Below are positions 54,819 through 64,000 of a DNA stretch of 64,000 bases, in pieces (position 1 is the first letter of the stretch; the number at the start of each line of letters is the position of its first letter). The stretch comes from Zygaena filipendulae (lineage: Eukaryota; Arthropoda; Insecta; Lepidoptera; Zygaenidae). The stretch is from the NCBI GenBank assembly GCA_907165275.2, contig CAJRBF020000004.1, positions 1-64,000 of the forward strand, read 5' to 3'. The position numbers and the translations under genes are program-made. Under the pieces are notes generated by a model. That model did not search any database and was not told where the DNA came from. It saw nothing but the letters and a program-made list of their open reading frames with translations.

Positions 54819-56771
54819 TTATTTATAGTATTTATATAAATGAATCGCGTCATAATTTCCTTTCAAGGTTCCGGTGTTTACGTCGTGTAACGTGTATACA
54901 TTATTAAAAGGCACCGCAGCCACTACATAAGGACCCTCATATAAGAACTCAAACTTTTTAGTTTCTTTCCTATCATTAACAGACCTATTGTCTTTTCGAA
55001 TTTTTACCAAGTCTCCTACTTGAAACAAAATTAATCTGTGTTTTCTGTCGTATTTCGAGCGACGCATTAAGCTTGCATTTTTCAGATTTTCCCGAACTAA
55101 ATTTCTAACACGTTCTAAATTCAAAGGTTCTCTTTCGAGTTTAAGTTTATCGTCGAATGAAATTTTATTCGATTCGCCGTACATAATTTCACACGGTGTG
55201 AAGCCTGTACTATCGTGATGACTATTATTATATAATCCCTCCAAGGCTGGTAAGATAGTTGGCCAAGACTTATGATTCGCGCGACAATAAGTCCTGAACA
55301 ACCTACCCAACTCCTTGTTTACTCGCTCTACGGTGTTAGGTCTAGGATTTCTTACAGTCGTATAAATTGGTTTACAACCTAACGCCCTTACACCCCCTTT
55401 CCAAACTATACTAATAAATTGTTTTCCATTATCCGTCATAATGGCTTTTGGTTTGATTATTTCCGTAAAATGTTTAAATTTAGTTAAAACGCTTTTCCCG
55501 GTTGCATTTTTCAATGAATACATTTTAATAAACTTACTAAACGAATCTTGAAACACTATTATAAATCTGGCCCCGAGATTACCCGCTGGTAATGGCCCAT
55601 AAAGATCCGCCATAACTATATCTCCTATGTCCTTAGACAATATTGATTGACACGGCCCTACATATTTTATATTTTCGCTCTTCGACATTTGACAAATATG
55701 ACAAACCTTAACCCTCTTCCTAACATCTTTGGTAAGCGAACCCCAGTAAAATCTATCTCTAATGTATTTAATTATTTTATAAGCACCTTGGTGACCCATC
55801 TCAAGGTGCACCTGATCAATTACATCATTAACTAAACTTCTTGGAAGGTACACGACTTCCCTGCGCGTTTCTATTGAATCATAATACAAGATATTATCCC
55901 GCAATTTGCAACGTAAAGTAATTCTATCAGATCTACACTGCGCAACACTTATACGTCCTAAACGTTCTCTAATATCTTTAATTTCGTTATCTAATGACTG
56001 CAACTCCGATAATTTATTTAATTTTTCCTTGAGCTCAACGTTGTCCGCGCTCTCCACGTATAGTATCTCGAAACATTTCTCCCTATCCTCTTGTATTTGT
56101 TTACCGGCAGGAAGATACCTTGACAATGTGTCTGCAACCAAATTTTGTCTGCCCGATATGTGTTCCACCGTGTAATCGAATTGTTCTAAATATAATATCC
56201 AACGCGTAACCCTACTGTTATACAACTTCCAGTTTTTAATAAACGTTAACGCCTTATGATCTGTTTTGATCGTAAATTTTGCTCCCCGTAAATACGTTTC
56301 GAACTTTTTAATACTACTAATTATCGCGTAAAACTCTTGTTCTGTAACTGTCCAATTTAATTCCGGCCCCTTCAACGTTCTACTGTGATACTCTAATACT
56401 TTCATTTCATTTTTGTCATCTAACTGATAGAGTACCCCAGCTAACCCTATGCCTGAGCTATCTGTTTGCAAATAATATGGTTTATTAAAATCTGGATCAT
56501 GTAACATTACCGTCTGTATGAATCTAGTTTTTAATAATTCGAACGCCCTCTGTTCCTCACTGCCCCATTTCCACGCCTGAAGCTTCTTTAATAACTTAAA
56601 TAACGGTAAGATTAATATACTATAAACACGAATAAATCTACGATAGAAATTGCAAAGTCCTAAAAACGCGCGTAATTGTTTTAGCTTTTTAGGTTGCGGA
56701 AAATCTCTAATACTCTTCAATTTATCTGGGTCCGAATTAGCGCCTTGTCGTTTGCCTATTTTAAACGTTTT
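54819..56771 (-). pseudogene. G4 RNase H and integrase
   Basis: The frame of about 645 residues is uninterrupted. It begins inside the RT thumb region (DKLKSIRDFPQPKKLKQLRA, LCNFYRRFI). RNase H follows (LQTDSSGIGLAGVLYQLDD, VTEQEFYAIISSIKK, KTDHKALTFIKNW), then the integrase with zinc region (HLEMGHQGAYK, CHICQMSKSENI), catalytic residues (MADLYGPLPAG, MTDNGKQFIS, NTVERVNKELGR) and the C-terminal FEFLYEGPYVVAAVPFNNVY. No ATG is present at the native start, because gag, protease and RT are deleted just upstream. Integrase may still be intact. Confidence 0.88.
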
Positions 56772-57186
56772 TTAATTTTTGACTGTTTTTTTTTTTTTTT
56801 TATTTATCACTTATTTCACTAATTTAATCGAACTAAAGAAATAAACTGATTTGAACTTCTAGATCGCGAACGAAAATGTTTTATAATTATTAAAAGTTTT
56901 TACGTATAATCACACTAACACTAGCTAATCGACCTTGGACAATCTAATCGGTTAAAGTTTATTTTTACACTGTTTTACGATTCTATTCTTCAAAAGTTTT
57001 AACTTCAATATAAATTTTCATTCCTTAGCAATCTGCAAAGAAATGCAAACTTATAATACCCCCCCCCCTGACTTTTATAATGCAAACACTTTCAAGCCGA
57101 TGTCCAATCTCAAGACCTTTCCATTTTCACAAGCAACAATTTGTAGGGATTTTATCCCTACTTGAAATTTACTTTAACTAGCCATG
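56772..57186 (-). other. G4 5' leader after the deletion
   Basis: AT-rich sequence between the primer site and the truncated pol frame, with T-runs at 56786 and a C-run at 57058-57069. No coding frame. One breakpoint of the internal deletion should lie near 56740-56775. Confidence 0.45.
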
Positions 57187-57205
57187 ATCCTGGTCACGGC
57201 ACCAA
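57187..57205 (-). other. G4 primer binding site
   Basis: In element orientation TTGGTGCCGTGACCAGGAT follows the LTR end after two bases. It has the TGGTGCCGTGACC form common in insect LTR elements. The tRNA was not assigned. Confidence 0.65.
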
Positions 57206-57207
57206 TT

Positions 57208-59918
57208 TGTAACTTACCCCCCCTCGCGCGACTTCCTCCGATCTACTTCTTACTACGATAATCTCTAATTTGGCCTGATTGTCTAGTGGTTAGGACTCTA
57301 ACTTCGTTGTGTGCAGTAACCTATGATCCTTTTAGGTTGAGATTGAACTATCGTCTTAGTATTTGCATCATAGTTTTTCCTTGGTTAAGTTTATAGCTAA
57401 GATTCTAAAGTTAATACATGAACGATCTCTAATTTATGCTTAGCGAATACACGGACGGTTTTAGATTAGTACACGGACGAATCCCTATTTTTATTGCTTT
57501 CGTGCGACCTCTTTCCTAACTTTAGGTGGATGATCTATTTTTAATCTATTTATGTGGATGATCTAGTTTTGTTAGTTTGTTTGTGACGACCTGCCTCCCT
57601 AACATTATATCGATGCCCTATTTTATTAGTTTGTTTTCCGGCCTAATCTATTGGCTTGTAGGCTAAGTTTGAATAATTTTGACCCTTATGTTTGTCTATC
57701 CCTACAATCTGTTTTAGTTTGTGTTTGTCGGTTTAACCCCGGTCAACATCTCGTCAAAAGCTACCATTCCTGGCTCAGATGGCTCAGACATTGCCAGGAC
57801 GCATAAATATATTTAATAAACCACCCAGACGATTCTATTCCAAGGTCGACCAGATTTTGTCCCCTCAGCATGACGCAAGCATTGGCCACAGGAACCTCAA
57901 GTACTACGTGAAATGATTGTTGGCACTGCAACCAATCCCGACGTCAAACCGAAGGTAAGGCTTCCAGTTAATACATAAGTATTCGCCGGAAGGTGGTATA
58001 GCCCCTCCTGCGCTATTCCACGGTGATGACCATCCAGCACAATGCCTTCGTCACCTCCCCCAACCTGTTTCACAAGGTAGAGGATCATTCTAGATGGTTA
58101 CATCTAAGATCATTCACCAGCGTCCATTTCAGGAATCCAGTGAGGAGACTGTACGTCCCCAGTCCGAAGACTACCGCCGCGTTGGAGCCATGGTGAGCCC
58201 TTGAATATGTGCCAGCCCGAAGACCAGGGTTGGGTGGGACCACCACAAACCAAACCCCAGCACAGTGATCCAAAATTGTATGTGTGTGTTGTCGGAGACC
58301 AATCTCTCCCTGGAACCTGGAACTTCAGCTGATGAACTCTCCGTCATACTGCAAGCAGTGGCCGTAGCCTAGCCGTAGCTGTAGAGTTGAATGGCTCTCT
58401 CTCCCCTGTGAACCCACTCGGGCATCCAACTCGTTCTGCCACATCAGAACATTGGCAAGCACATCGTGTTGAAAACACAAAGGTTGCCGAGAATCTAGCG
58501 TCAGCGACGAGGTCGCCAACAGCCGATCCCCCAGCCTCTGCACAACGGTCTCGATCGCAAAGCGCAGGGACCTACGTAAGCATACATGTGGTTGCGAGTC
58601 ACAGTAGCTCCAGTCTGTCTCCGCAGCCAGCAATCGAGCCACAGAGCGCATTGGCCCATCAGTAATGTTTATAATAAAAAGAAAGGTAAAACAGAAAGAA
58701 GAGCGAACAACCCTTCCCTGGTGTAGGAGAGGGCCGGCATCTCCAGTCAGCCGCATCGGTGATATGTAGATTGAATAACACGGAAGGCGTTGTTATTCAA
58801 GGTAAGGTACAAGGCGCACAACGAAACTCATCACGGCGCAGATGACTCAAGGCGCGGATTTTTACCCATCTACGCCATCATACGCTCGCGACGTGCAATG
58901 TCCAACCGTTCAAGATTAGAGTTCCGTTTGCTTCGAGCCTATTTGGTACTGTGATTTGAAGATCCTTCCTCGTGACTAATGTTTTCAGGTCTACGCTCGA
59001 GATATCCTAACGGACGTCAAGTGCATTGACAGACCTTCGCACAAAAACATTAAATCACTCTGCGCTATCGCTCGCTCAACAAGACTATTCGTAACGAACC
59101 GTCTTTTGTAATGATAAAATCAATACAAATATTCTACTCAAAGCATCTCGTTCACGAGGCGCATCGGCCCACATACGCTTTCATGCGACCACCAAGTATC
59201 ACAATCGCGCATGCTCGCCTCTGCACAACGCAATCAGGACACAATGCGTAATGACGAAACTTTCAGGTCTTCGCGCGAGATATCCTAACGGACGTCAAGC
59301 GCGTGTACGAATCCTTGCACAAAGCGATAAATCGTTCTGCGCGCAGACCGCTCGACCACGACGTACTTTGCATGAATATTATTTATTAAAAAATTTGTAT
59401 GAGAAAATAAATTTTATGTTCGATAAATGTGCAATAATATTATATTTATTGTCCCTTAGAGGTTCCCTCCCCATCGCATTCGTTTATTATTACACTATTA
59501 TCAATTTACTTTCCCAACAAACTTTTGTCGTCAGGACATTTTTTTACCTCCGTATTCCCCGTAGATATACGGCTCGTGGATACTGGCGGTGCGTTCGGCC
59601 CTGTATTCCGAGACGCCTGCATGGGGGGATTCGCGTTTTCTAACTTGCTCCTATACTCTCGAAATTCAATATACATTTGGTATTCCCTAATACAAGCACT
59701 TTCCTTCATATAATATTTTGTCCTAACTTCTTTAGTTTAGGAGTTATTATTGATAAACGTACTAAAACTTGTTTTCGATGTTATTTGAACCGCAATGTCC
59801 TCTAATATGTTTTAAATGTAATTTTATAGGTGTATTTTATTATCTTCTATACTTTAATAATTATTTAAGATTTTAATTATAACCAAAAAAATTTTGTAGG
59901 ACCTTATGGGTCGTCACA
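57208..59918 (-). repeat. G4 5' LTR, 2711 bp, uninterrupted
   Basis: In element orientation it starts TGTGACGACCCATAAGG and ends GGGGGTAAGTTACA. It is nearly identical to the left copy, so insertion is recent. It serves as the empty site for the 3.1-kb transposon. Confidence 0.9.
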
Positions 59919-59929
59919 CTATCATATTT

Positions 59930-60095
59930 CAGTTTCAATCAGAAAAATAGCGATTTTGTGATTAATTTATCATGTTTAAACAGCTTCAACTTTTGAAGTA
60001 TGTTTATTTTGGTTGATTGCTAGATATTGTAGGTGTTAAAACGTACACATTGTAATCACAAAACCGCCATATTCTTGATTGCAACCGAAAAATGA
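59930..60095. mobile_element. MITE-like inverted repeat of about 165 bp
   Basis: The left arm TTTCAATCAGAAAAATAGCG, then ATTTTGTGATTA pairs with the right arm TAATCACAAAACCGCC, then ATATTCTTGATTGCAACC over roughly 38 bases with a few mismatches. No coding capacity. Confidence 0.6.
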
Positions 60096-60814
60096 TTGAA
60101 ACAAATTTTACATAATAACCCCTCTGACCTTGATCTGTTTCAATGATTACTGATCTTGGTAAACCTTCAGCACAGATAATAAAATTATACTAGTACAGAT
60201 GCCTCATCTCATACAAAGAAACGTGACCGTCCTAAAAAAAATAATTCCGGAAAATATTTTTAATTACTGATCGCAGCAATAGATGGCAGTTTCGTATAGA
60301 TGAAATTTAATCGTCAGAGGGCGCCATTTTCTGAAGGTACTAGGTTAGTCATATAAATGTATAAGGTACGTGGATATAGGCATCGGCGCGGCGCAACAGT
60401 ACCTACGCGACCTACTATTGAGTTTTATTCTACGAGTTTTGTGCCACAACGCGCGGCGTTGTACGATGCATAGGTAGTAAGTATGCAGTAGGTATGTAGT
60501 ATGGGAAGTGTAGAAATACCTTATTTTAAAATTATAATAATCGAAATTTGGAATACCTAATTAATATACCTAGTACTTACCTATTTTTTCAAAACAGTTT
60601 GATACAATATTTCTGTTCTTACCAGCTAAATCAATAGGTACCTACACTATGCCGCTAAATTTTAATGCGTGTTTCCGCCTTTTTTTGAGTCGCGACTTGT
60701 GATATCTCCAGCTCCACCCACTAACTTCAACCACCATAGGGTGCAGAAGGGATTAAATTTTCTCTTAAACAGGATAAATATCGACCAGCAATTTAAAAAA
60801 ACCAATTCTTTTTT
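60096..60814. other. Unclassified intergenic sequence
   Basis: I see no gene, LTR or terminal repeat here. There are several ACCTA/TAGGTA-rich stretches between 60400 and 60660. A short frame at 60669 has no recognisable domain. Confidence 0.5.
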
Positions 60815-60826
60815 TAGTCCAGTCAA

Positions 60827-61027
60827 TCCTATCTATTATAAATGCGAAAGTGATTTTGTTTGTTTGGTTGTTATGCTTTCACGCCTTAACGGCTCAATCA
60901 CTCATCACGAAATTTTGCACACACATTGTCAGGGGTACCTACCGAGAAGGACATAGGGTACTTTTTGTTCCGGAATTCCTGCAGTAACTTCGAAATTGCC
61001 ACGGGTAAAACAGCGGGGAACAGCTAG
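60827..61027 (+). mobile_element. Helitron-like element, 201 bp, inside a MITE terminal repeat
   Basis: TCCTATCTATTATAAATGCG to GGGGAACAGCTAG lies between A and T, exactly the Helitron rule. The intact TIR at the other end of the MITE shows the uninterrupted sequence. It contains the usual TTTCACGCCTTAACGG and TTCCGGAATTCC blocks. Confidence 0.8.
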
Positions 61028-61166
61028 TAAAGCAATAACTTTGCCATTTCAGTTGAAAGGATAGGACCAACGCTTTTCCCGTTGGTCCTATACTTTTAAC
61101 TGAAGTGTGTACTCACTCGAATAAAAAATAAATATCTCAAAAGATCTTTTGCCAATAGCTCTTAAA

Positions 61167-61560
61167 TTGTTCAAAATATTGAAAAATATTTCAAATAAAA
61201 ATTATAGAAAATAAAACTTCCTGCAAAAGAACTCTCTTATTATTTTTGCATAGGTGCGTTAGTTTCTGCAATAAACGCGCTAAAGTGCAATATTTTTATA
61301 AAAATTTCCAATATTTCCTAAATGGTTGGAAGTATCAAAAAACGTTTCAAATAAAAATTATAGACAGTAAAATTTCCTACAATAAAGCTATCTTAACATT
61401 TTTCCATAGGTGTGATAGTTTTCGCAAAAAATGCGCCAAAGTGTAATTTTTTATAAAAATGTCTAATATCTCTCTTAAACTGCTCGAAACATCGAAAAAC
61501 GCACGCAAAAATATTCAGAAAGCATTTTTTGTAGGAAATTTCATTGTGAATAATTTTTAT
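61167..61560. repeat. Diverged tandem repeats, period about 156 bp
   Basis: TCAAATAAAAATTATAGA at 61191 and 61347, CATAGGTGCGTTAGTTT / CATAGGTGTGATAGTTT, and ATCAAAAAACG / ATCGAAAAACG align with a 156-157 base shift. Two and a half copies fill the middle of the MITE. Confidence 0.6.
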
Positions 61561-61753
61561 TTCAAATATAAACCATTTAGGAGATATAGTCAAAAAAGTG
61601 CTTTTTTGAGCTTTCGCCATTTTTTTTCAAACTTTCCTTTGGTTTAGATACCTGACTTCTTAGGATATTATATCGAATACTGACACGAATTTTTCCGTTG
61701 GTCCTATCCTTTCAACTCAAAATGACAAAGTTTTAGCTTTGTTGACTGGACTA

Positions 61754-62301
61754 CTTCGGAGTTCTATTATTTTGTAATAATAGCAATTCTATTATATCGT
61801 AAAATACGTTTGTTTTTAACGTTTTGATCTTTCTCATTCTCACCCTAAACAATATAATACTATTCACTAATTTTTCATCAACACGAAAATTAATGACGGC
61901 ACCACCATCTTCGATTCCCCTAAAAACTCCACTTGAGTCCTCTGTGCACTAGTAGTACTATAGTATTACGTTATCTGTGTCGCTTCATGTCTGTGACGCA
62001 ATGAAAGTACAATTTGTACAATTTGTGAGTATATTGATAGATGGCGCCATTACTTTAAAGGTTACTTAACCACGTATTGAAATAGTACTTATTATTGCCG
62101 CCAGAGAAACAAAATTGCTTTTATATTTGTTGGTTATTTAACAGATTTCTTGATTTTTTTATGCTTATGGAACATTTAAAATTATTTAAAGCATTGTTTA
62201 CTTAGTAATTTCGCGTTATCTTCGTTTTACACGATCGTGAAATGCAAATCGATACCTCTAGCGGCATCTATCGATAATCACTCAGAATTATTATTCTTTT
62301 C
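61754..62301. other. Unclassified sequence next to G5
   Basis: AT-rich, no gene recognised. It adjoins the abruptly ended integrase frame of G5, so a boundary of an inserted element is expected near 62290-62305, but no terminal repeat was recognised. Confidence 0.45.
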
Positions 62302-63219
62302 TTAGAGATGAGACCCCATGCCTTCAGGCTTGTCTACCACTTTTGCCCCTTTCCAATGTCGATGGGCGACTTTGTGTCTGACTCTATCATTGATTTCGAG
62401 ATTTTCTGGTCTTTTAGTGTGTTTATTGCTGTAGTTAGCTTGTTTCTCTCTCAATCTTTGTAGTTCAGATGTGACTCCTTGTATTATTTTCGGTTTTAGG
62501 TTGTTATCACTTGTAGGTATTGGAGATCTAGTGATTCGGCTGAAGAGACGTTGGTTGGGTGAACCAAGCTGATCATTTCTTGGTGTGTTTCTCCAGTTTA
62601 ATAGAGCAAGTTGAACATCTGACTTGTCAATGCTGCATTTTTTCAATATGTTTTTTGACGTTTGAACTGCTCTTTCAGCGAGTCCATTGCCTTGATGATG
62701 ATGTGGGCTGGATGTGACATGGTTGAATCTCCACTCTTTCTGAAAACTCCTGAATTCTCTAGACATATATTGTGTTCCATTGTCTGTTTGAAACTCTTCT
62801 GGTGTTCCATGCATGGAAAACCATTTTTTAAGATGTTCAATAACTTCATATGATGACTGACCTTTTAGCTGTTGAAAATCTATATATCCAGAGTAACTGT
62901 CACAAATTACTAGGTAGGTTTTTCCTTTAAATTCAAATAAGTCTGATGCCACTATTTGCCATGGAAGCGTAGGGATCCTTTTAACTAGTACGGTATCTTT
63001 AATATTATCTCTTTGTGTTTGTTCACATATTGGGCAATCTTTGACTAGTTTTATTATATCATTATATTGTCCTTTCCAGTAGAGAAATTGTCGAGCTCTT
63101 TTTAAGCAGCTTTGTATCCCTAGATGTCCTTGATGAATATTCTTTAGCATTTTAGGGATTTGTGATTTTGGGACCACAATTTTGTTACCCTTGTAGATAA
63201 TTCCTTTGTAATAGCTTAG
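62302..63219 (-). pseudogene. G5 integrase (K02A2.6-like)
   Basis: Zinc region (IHQGHLGIQSCLKRARQFLYW, shortened here to the His and CPICEQ parts), catalytic residues (ASDLFEFKG, QTDNGTQYMS, GNGLAERAVQT) and the tail start (HRHWKGAKVVDKPEGM) are present. The frame is the same as that of the upstream RNase H and is separated from it only by a TAA at 63220-63222. It ends at GSHL, just where the last 20-odd residues before the VYRRN-type motif should come. Confidence 0.85.
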
Positions 63220-64000
63220 TTAATCTTTGAAATTGAAATAATGTCGTAGCTCTGTAGGAAGGTCATTGACATTTTGTGCAAATCCTTGTTTTATTATCTG
63301 AAAAAGTAACTGTAGATGTTGATCTTCTTTTGTAGCATTTCTTAGTTCTTGTTTAGCATCTAATGACATGGGTAGTATAATTGCGACTTTTAGATTTTCC
63401 TCTTGTTCATATTTCAGATTCGATGCATCACAGTCTCGACTGAGAAAGTCTGCTAAGGGTATTTCTGTACCTTTTTTGAATATGACCTTTGGTGAGTATG
63501 GTGCAAGATTAAACATTATTCGTTGCAATCTTGCCGGGGCGGATTGTATGTTTTTCTTGAAAATTGTCTCGAGCGGTTTATGGTCTGATTCCACCGTAAG
63601 TTCTTTACCATACACATATTCATGGAACTTCTTGCATCCAAATGATATAGCGAGAGCTTCTTTCTCTATCTGTGGATAATTCTGTTCAGACTTGGTCAGC
63701 GCTCTTGCTCCATAAGCTATTGGTTGTCCTTCTTGCAGTAGTGCGGCTCCAAGATTTTTTGAACTTGCATCAACAGTCAAGGTTACAGGTTTGTTGACAT
63801 CATATAGTTTCAGCACTGGAGGACTCTGAAGTACTTGTTTTATTTTGTTGAGTGCTTCATCATGATGACTTTCCCATGCAAAACTTATGTTTTTGTTTAA
63901 CAACTCTCTTAGTGGGTTTGTTAATTCTGACATGTTGGGAATGAATTTATTTAGGTATGTGATCATCCCTAGTAGTCTCTGTAGCTCGGTTTTGTTTGTT
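63220..64000 (-). pseudogene. G5 reverse transcriptase end and RNase H, running off the window
   Basis: The frame continues open to the right edge (TELQRLLGMITYLNKFIPN, the RT connection). It carries the RNase H motifs (LTVDASSKNLGAALLQEG, YPQIEKEALAISFGCKKFH, VESDHKPLETIFKK) and the linker to the integrase. The stop at its end is a single nonsense codon. The rest of pol and gag should lie to the right. Confidence 0.85.

Larger units (their letters stand above)
48591..59918 (-). mobile_element. Ty3/gypsy element G4 with 2.7-kb LTRs, gag-RT deleted
   Basis: Long direct LTRs (left copy interrupted by a 3.1-kb transposon) are flanked by CTAT on both sides (48587-48590 and 59919-59922). A polypurine tract (poly-G, 54381-54395), an RNase H-integrase frame and a primer site next to the right LTR define a minus-strand element. 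The internal region is only 2.8 kb: gag, protease and most of RT are missing. Confidence 0.9.
60817..61751. mobile_element. MITE with about 58-bp TIRs, TA duplication, internal tandem repeats
   Basis: The right end, reversed, reads GTCCAGTCAACAAAGCTAAA, then ACTTTG and AGTTGAAAGGATAGGACCAA. The left end has the same sequence but is split by a Helitron. TA lies outside both ends (60815-60816 and 61752-61753), pointing to the Tc1/mariner group. The left terminal region is also palindromic with sequence just inside it (GGATAGGACCAACG / CGTTGGTCCTAT). Confidence 0.75.

Noticed and set aside
54105..59713. Frames of 62-138 codons at 53.7-54.2 kb and 59.2-59.7 kb as genes
   Set aside because: They are the same LTR sequence twice, overlapping on opposite strands, without domain similarity or a plausible start.
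61167..61560. CRISPR array
   Set aside because: Repeats are 156-bp diverged tandem units, not short identical repeats with unique spacers, and the window is eukaryotic.

Overview
The window looks like a piece of a lepidopteran (moth or butterfly) genome made almost entirely of nested transposable elements. The reasons are the short Helitron-like elements of the Lep1 type ending in CTAG, intron-bearing transposon genes, insect-type Ty3/gypsy and BEL/Pao retrotransposons, and an insect-type Polinton. I see no convincing single-copy host gene, no intact tRNA or rRNA gene, and nothing bacterial.

1-11.1 kb: most of a Polinton/Maverick (polintovirus or adintovirus-like) element, cut by the left window edge. 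A protein-primed family B DNA polymerase (one frameshift) and a small unknown gene lie on the plus strand. A tight, partly overlapping block of ten genes faces them on the minus strand: exonuclease-like protein, hexon-like capsid candidate, basic core-like protein, penton-like candidate, adenain-type protease, PLA2-domain protein, chromodomain integrase, fibre-like protein, DUF8207-like protein and packaging ATPase. Together they would replicate, package, mature and integrate a viral genome. All but the polymerase still read open.

11.1-33.5 kb: palindromic and mosaic sequence, then an old gypsy element (G1) broken by a 2.2-kb foldback composite with Helitrons inside. G1 also carries a tRNA-Trp-primed gypsy (G-Trp, 15478-20065, TSD AAAG) whose gag-pol lies inverted between its own ends. 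Next is a 412/mdg1-like gypsy (G2, 21402-33494), whose integrase gene was split by a very young, apparently intact BEL/Pao element (BEL1, TSD AATGG).

33.5-48.6 kb: a degenerate gypsy (G3) interrupted by BEL2 (TSD CAGTC; integrase lost by in-frame deletion), then a gypsy tail (G6), reshuffled BEL1 and BEL2 scraps, part of a long LTR, and a PIF/Harbinger transposase pseudogene with introns and a MITE in one intron.

48.6-64 kb: gypsy G4 with 2.7-kb LTRs (TSD CTAT). Its left LTR holds a 3.1-kb terminal-inverted-repeat transposon carrying a small two-exon gene and a GC-rich foldback in the intron. After it come several MITEs, a Helitron caught inside a MITE terminal repeat, and the RNase H and integrase part of gypsy G5, which runs off the right edge.

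Insertion order can be read from the nesting: G1 before G-Trp; G2 before BEL1; G3 before BEL2; the MITE at 60817 before the Helitron at 60827; the G4 LTR before the 3.1-kb element.
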